A stretch of DNA of 45,832 bases, taken from assembly GCA_934149405.1 (NCBI GenBank), contig CAKPEV010000009.1, positions 1-45,832 on the forward strand. Reading direction: 5' to 3'. A program made the position numbers and the translations under genes. This DNA is from an uncultured Clostridia bacterium (GTDB lineage: Bacteria > Bacillota > Clostridia > TANB77 > UBA1234). The notes below the pieces were generated by a model. The model did not search any database. It saw nothing but the letters and a program-made list of their open reading frames with translations, and was not told the DNA's origin. Numbering within the stretch: the first letter of the stretch is position 1; the number at the start of each line of letters is the position of its first letter. Of this stretch, positions 42,342 through 45,832 are shown one piece after another.

Positions 42342-42458
42342 AAAATAAGTAGGAACTACTTATTACATGTATTTCCTACTTATTTTCACTTAACTTTTAT
42401 ATTTGTAATATCTTATCAAGCATTTATTTGATGTCTTTCCTATCTGATATTACAAATA
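42342..42458. repeat. Two tandem inverted repeats downstream of valS
   Basis: First: AAAATAAGTAGGAA with TTCCTACTTATTTT (42342-42355, 42373-42386). Second: TATTTGTAATATC with GATATTACAAATA (42400-42412, 42446-42458), with an inner hairpin. Neither has a T run on the minus strand, so they look less like terminators than like mRNA 3' structures or mobile-element remnants. Confidence 0.6.
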
Positions 42459-42481
42459 ATTTCACCTTATATTATTGTAGT

Positions 42482-45106
42482 CTATGCCTTTAAAGCATTT
42501 ATTCTTTCTTCTGTTTTTACAAGTAATTCTTGATATTTTATTTTTTTATTCTTTTCTTCTTCTATTTTTGCTGCTGGTGCCTTTGCAACAAATCCTTCAT
42601 TTGATAACATTTTTTCTACTCTGTTTATTTCATTTTGATATGTTAGCTTTTCTTTTTCAAGTCTTTCTATTTCGGCGCTAATATCTACTAATTCATTAAA
42701 TGGAATATATATTTCTATTCCTGGAACCGCTATTGAAACTGCATTATCTGCGATTCCTGTTTTATCTTTTTGTATTGTTATTTTATCTGCATATGCTAAT
42801 TTTTCAATAAACCCTCTTCCCTCTTCAATTACCTTTTCATTCTCCGTAACAAAAATCAAACTTGCTTTTCTTGATGGTACTACATTCATATTAGCACGGA
42901 TATTTCTTATATTTTTGATGATTTCTTTTATTAGCTCAACATCGTTTTCTTCTACCTTATAATCGTTTTCTGCTTTATATTCTGGCCATTTTGAAATCAT
43001 TATGCTTTCGTCGTTATGATCTAATTTCATATATATTTCTTCTGTTATAAATGGCATAAATGGATGTAATAATTTAAGCGAAATTTTTAATATCTCGTTT
43101 ATTGTATATAAGGCCTCGCTTCTTGTCTCGTTCGTCATGTCGTAAAGTCTTGGCTTAATCATCTCTATATACCAGTCACAAAGCTCATCTCTCGTAAAGT
43201 CCATTATTTTTTGAATTGCTATACCAAAATCATATTTATCCATTGCCTCTGTAACTTCTTTTACAGTTCTATTGGCTTTAGATATTATCCATTTATCTTC
43301 AATTGTCATTTTGCTTTCATCATGAACTAGTTTATCCTCTCCAAAATTCATCATTGCAAATCTTGATGCGTTCCAAAGCTTATTTGCAAAGTTTCTACCC
43401 GCTTCTACCTTGTCTGGCAAATATCTTGTATCATTACCTGGTGTTGTTCCTTGTACTAATGCATATCTAAATGAATCTGCACCATATTTATCTATAACAT
43501 CTAGTGGATTTACACCATTTCCTAATGATTTTGACATCTTTCTACCTTGCTCATCTCTTACTAATCCGTGAATTAAAACCTCTTTAAATGGTGGCTTTCC
43601 TGTATTTTCGATACTAGAGAATAACATTCTAGCAACCCAGAAGAATATTATATCGTAACCTGTTACTAATACATCTGTTGGGAAGAACTTTTCAAAATCT
43701 TTTGTTTTTTCTGGCCAGCCAAGTGTTGCAAATGGCCATAATGCAGAGCTAAACCATGTGTCTAGTGTATCTTCATCTTGTCTCATTTTTCCACCACATT
43801 TTGGACATGTTGTAACATCTGTTTCAGATACAACCATTTCTCCGCAAACATCACAATAATATGCTGGTATTCTGTGTCCCCACCATAATTGTCTAGATAT
43901 GCACCAATCTCTAACATTATCCATCCATGAGAAATAGATTTTATCGAATCTCTCAGGTATAAATTTCATCTCACCATTTCTAACAGCTTCATTTGCTGGT
44001 TTTGCAAGTTCTTTCATGCTTACAAACCATTGATTTGAAACTGCTGGCTCAACTGTCTCATGACATCTATAACATTTTCCAACATTATGTGTGTAATTTT
44101 CTGTTTTTACAAGACAGCCTAATTTTTCTAGATCTTCAACAATTGCTTTTCTAGCTGTTAATCTATCCATTCCTTCATACTTAGCAACCAATCCATTCAT
44201 ATGAGCATCTTCTGTAAATACTTTTATAACCTCTAAGTTATGACGCAAGCCTACTTCAAAGTCATTTGGATCGTGTGCAGGTGTTATTTTAACGGCACCT
44301 GTTCCGAATTCTTTCTCTACATATGTATCTGCAATTATTGGAATTTCTTTATTCATTATTGGAAGTACAACTGTTTTTCCAACAATATCTTTATATCTTT
44401 CATCATCTGGATGTACTGCTATAGCTGTATCTCCAAGCATTGTTTCTGGTCTTGTTGTAGCTACAATTATAGAATAGCTCTTATCTGGTGCATCGTATCT
44501 TATGTGCCATAAATGACCAGCCTCTTCTTCATATTCAACTTCTGCATCAGAGATAGAAGTCAAACATTTAGGACACCAGTTTATCATTCTCTCGCCTTTA
44601 TAAATTAAGCCTTTATTGTATAAATCAACGAAAACTTTCTTTACTGCTTTTGTCAAATGTTCGTCCATTGTGAAACTAACTCTAGACCAATCACAAGAAA
44701 CACCCATCTTACGAAGCTGATTTAAAATTGTTCCACCATATTTTTCTTTCCAAGCCCAAGCTCTCTCTAAGAATCCATCTCTTCCTATATCTTCTTTTGA
44801 GATGCCCTCTTTACGCATTTGTTCAACTATTTTTGCTTCTGTTGCGATACTTGCGTGGTCGATACCTGGAACCCATAAAGTTTCAAATCCTTGCATTCTC
44901 TTGTATCTAACAATAATATCTTGAAGTGTGTTATCCATTCCATGTCCCATGTGAAGAACACCTGTAATATTTGGAGGTGGCATCATTATTGTAAATGGTG
45001 CTTTTTTGCTGTCCGCATTAGCCTCAAAATATCTTTTTTCTAACCAATTGTTATAAATCTTTTCCTCGAACTCTTTAGGTTCATATGTTTTTCCTAATAA
45101 ATTCAT
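42482..45106 (-). CDS. valS: Valine--tRNA ligase
   Basis: ValRS charges tRNA-Val and edits misactivated threonine. The 874-residue product has the class I motifs PPPNITGVLHMGHG (HIGH-type, residues 43-56) and KMSKS (near 520), a zinc-finger-like CDVCGEMVVSETDVTTCPKC segment, the editing domain, and a C-terminal coiled coil (EKLTYQNEINRVEKMLSNEG). ATG at 45106 follows AAGGAAGG. Its mRNA starts with a T-box leader that also covers the small gene at 45222, so expression responds to uncharged tRNA-Val. Confidence 0.98.
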   Translation of the reverse strand: MNLLGKTYEPKEFEEKIYNNWLEKRYFEANADSKKAPFTIMMPPPNITGVLHMGHGMDNTLQDIIVRYKRMQGFETLWVPGIDHASIATEAKIVEQMRKEGISKEDIGRDGFLERAWAWKEKYGGTILNQLRKMGVSCDWSRVSFTMDEHLTKAVKKVFVDLYNKGLIYKGERMINWCPKCLTSISDAEVEYEEEAGHLWHIRYDAPDKSYSIIVATTRPETMLGDTAIAVHPDDERYKDIVGKTVVLPIMNKEIPIIADTYVEKEFGTGAVKITPAHDPNDFEVGLRHNLEVIKVFTEDAHMNGLVAKYEGMDRLTARKAIVEDLEKLGCLVKTENYTHNVGKCYRCHETVEPAVSNQWFVSMKELAKPANEAVRNGEMKFIPERFDKIYFSWMDNVRDWCISRQLWWGHRIPAYYCDVCGEMVVSETDVTTCPKCGGKMRQDEDTLDTWFSSALWPFATLGWPEKTKDFEKFFPTDVLVTGYDIIFFWVARMLFSSIENTGKPPFKEVLIHGLVRDEQGRKMSKSLGNGVNPLDVIDKYGADSFRYALVQGTTPGNDTRYLPDKVEAGRNFANKLWNASRFAMMNFGEDKLVHDESKMTIEDKWIISKANRTVKEVTEAMDKYDFGIAIQKIMDFTRDELCDWYIEMIKPRLYDMTNETRSEALYTINEILKISLKLLHPFMPFITEEIYMKLDHNDESIMISKWPEYKAENDYKVEENDVELIKEIIKNIRNIRANMNVVPSRKASLIFVTENEKVIEEGRGFIEKLAYADKITIQKDKTGIADNAVSIAVPGIEIYIPFNELVDISAEIERLEKEKLTYQNEINRVEKMLSNEGFVAKAPAAKIEEEKNKKIKYQELLVKTEERINALKA

Positions 45107-45221
45107 TTTTTATTCCTTCCTTTCATGTTTGTTAATTTTTTATTTATAAAACATATCTAAACTTAATCCTGTACCTTGTTTTTCATAAATCAATTTACAG
45201 TATCCTACAAATTCTTTGTGG

Positions 45222-45399
45222 CTACACTGCCATCATTATTCCGCCAATCACGGCGACGACAAAACCTATTATTTTCATGCCTTTAGTTGCATCATTTTCT
45301 TCACCAAAATCGAAATACTTTTTCACGAGTCTTCTACCATCAAAAAGTATGCAAAGACCGGCAAAGTGCAATTATTGACCCAATAATCTTAAGCCACAT
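45222..45399 (-). CDS. Small membrane protein in the T-box transcript, +1 frameshift at CGG
   Basis: From ATG at 45399 (AGGAGGG upstream) the frame reads MWLKIIGSIIALC, then CGG at 45358-45360 and a stop 5 codons later. Skipping the C (TGC-C-GGT) gives a 58-residue protein: first hydrophobic segment to about residue 19, a charged loop (DGRRLVKKYFDFGEENDATK), and a second hydrophobic segment (KIIGFVVAVIGGIMMAV). Two-pass membrane proteins of this type occur in other Clostridia, role unknown. It lies between the T-box leader and valS, so it shares tRNA-Val control. The break could also be a sequencing or mutational insertion. Confidence 0.65.
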
Positions 45400-45414
45400 A
45401 AAAATCCCTCCTAA

Positions 45415-45668
45415 AACAAAAAGAGTAGATACATCCCAAAGGACGAATCTACTCGTGTTACCACCTTAATTTATAGCATTATTTAAAACAATGCTACCTC
45501 AAAACATTTAACGCATGTTACTCGTTATAACCTACTATCTTCAGCTATAAAGCTCCCAAGCTACCTTCACTAAAAATATATTTAAGAAAACTTTTCAGCC
45601 CAATTGAGTTTTCATCTCTACTAATTTATTTTAGTTACTCCTCTTGTTCAATGCCTTTAACGAGTTTC
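45415..45668 (-). promoter_or_regulatory. T-box riboswitch, valine type
   Basis: The minus strand carries the T-box element AAGGTGGTAACACG (45454-45467), just before a terminator hairpin GAGTAGAT/ATCTACTC (45423-45430, 45447-45454) with TTTTTG tail. Stem I closes with ACTCGTTA pairing to TAACGAGT; GTA at 45533-45535, followed by G, sits where the specifier codon is expected and encodes Val. A stem III-like TAGCATTGTTTTAAATAATGCTA precedes the T-box. Uncharged tRNA-Val would favour the antiterminator and expression of the small gene and valS. Confidence 0.9.
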
Positions 45669-45697
45669 ATTATATAACAAAAAAATACATTTGTAAA
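45669..45697 (-). promoter_or_regulatory. Promoter of the T-box/valS transcript
   Basis: TTTACA (45692-45697), 17-base spacer, TATAAT (45669-45674), just upstream of stem I. The remaining 135 bases to the window edge hold no recognised gene. Confidence 0.8.
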
Positions 45698-45832
45698 CAA
45701 ATAAAGCAAAAATTCGTCTTTGCGTTATGTAGGTTTGTCAAACATATGTCACACAAATTTAGAAATAACTGCAATTGAAATACCTTTTTATATACATTAG
45801 CTCTACTATCCTAAAAATTTAGCCAATTTTTC

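Noticed and set aside
1..45832. tRNA, rRNA, CRISPR arrays and insertion sequences.
   Set aside because: None recognised by eye in the window apart from the partial integrase.

Overview
The window reads as chromosomal DNA of a low-GC, spore-forming member of the Clostridia, probably an uncultured gut-type lineage. The evidence is the strong AT bias, the AGGAGG-type ribosome binding sites, clear sigma-A promoters, and sporulation genes (spoVS, a YtfJ/GerW-family gene, and a PdaB-like deacetylase behind a near-consensus sigma-E promoter). Two CIRCE operators, a LexA box and a valine-type T-box leader fit the same group. Almost every gene is on the minus strand, so operons read from high to low coordinates.

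Layout, left to right. 1-196: the N-terminus of a tyrosine recombinase, the edge of an integrated element lying left of the window. 304-5046: secA, rpoZ, remA, yicC and a membrane protein (no gmk between remA and rpoZ). 5071-10678: rsmE and the hrcA-grpE-dnaK-dnaJ heat-shock cluster with two CIRCE sites. 10860-14640: an HD-like protein, a coiled-coil protein, rsmD, rnhB and a double-OB SSB-like protein. 15050-16311: two GC-richer orphan genes of foreign character. 16432-20048: an M14 peptidase, the sporulation deacetylase, a Cys/His-rich plus-strand gene, a lipoprotein and a DUF3006 protein. 20186-22784: an ECF-type sigma factor with a membrane beta-propeller protein. 23023-24517: metal ABC transporter permease and ATPase. 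24576-28373: trmB and three exported or membrane proteins. 28551-33479: SGE/SGD-repeat surface proteins, a YtfJ-family gene, a patatin-like lipase, scpA, purine nucleoside phosphorylase and recX. 33532-39320: recA, an oligopeptide-binding protein, spoVS, ymdB and rny. 39494-42164: a MORN/YwqK-like protein, carD, a divergent metalloprotease and a third GC-rich orphan. 42482-45697: valS and a small membrane gene behind a T-box.

The main result is a possible decoding anomaly. Three native genes (M14 peptidase, znuC-like ATPase, small T-box gene) carry four +1 frame disruptions. In all four the codon at the break is an in-frame CGG, and skipping its C so that GGA or GGT is read restores a full-length protein with intact catalytic motifs. 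In a hand scan of the other native genes (about 12,000-13,000 codons) I found no in-frame CGG. CCGG tetranucleotides, including the same octamer ATCCGGAT, occur many times in other phases without any frame disruption. This suggests that CGG is unassigned or 'hungry' in this organism and that ribosomes shift +1 at it, rather than ordinary pseudogenes or sequencing indels. Only the three GC-rich orphan genes use CGG as an ordinary codon, and a +1 shift there would stop translation within a few codons. Reads from an isolate, a tRNA gene search and proteomics would decide it.

Start sites were chosen by ribosome binding site position and family length. Where the chosen start is not the longest possible one, the entry says so. 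All scanning was done by eye.
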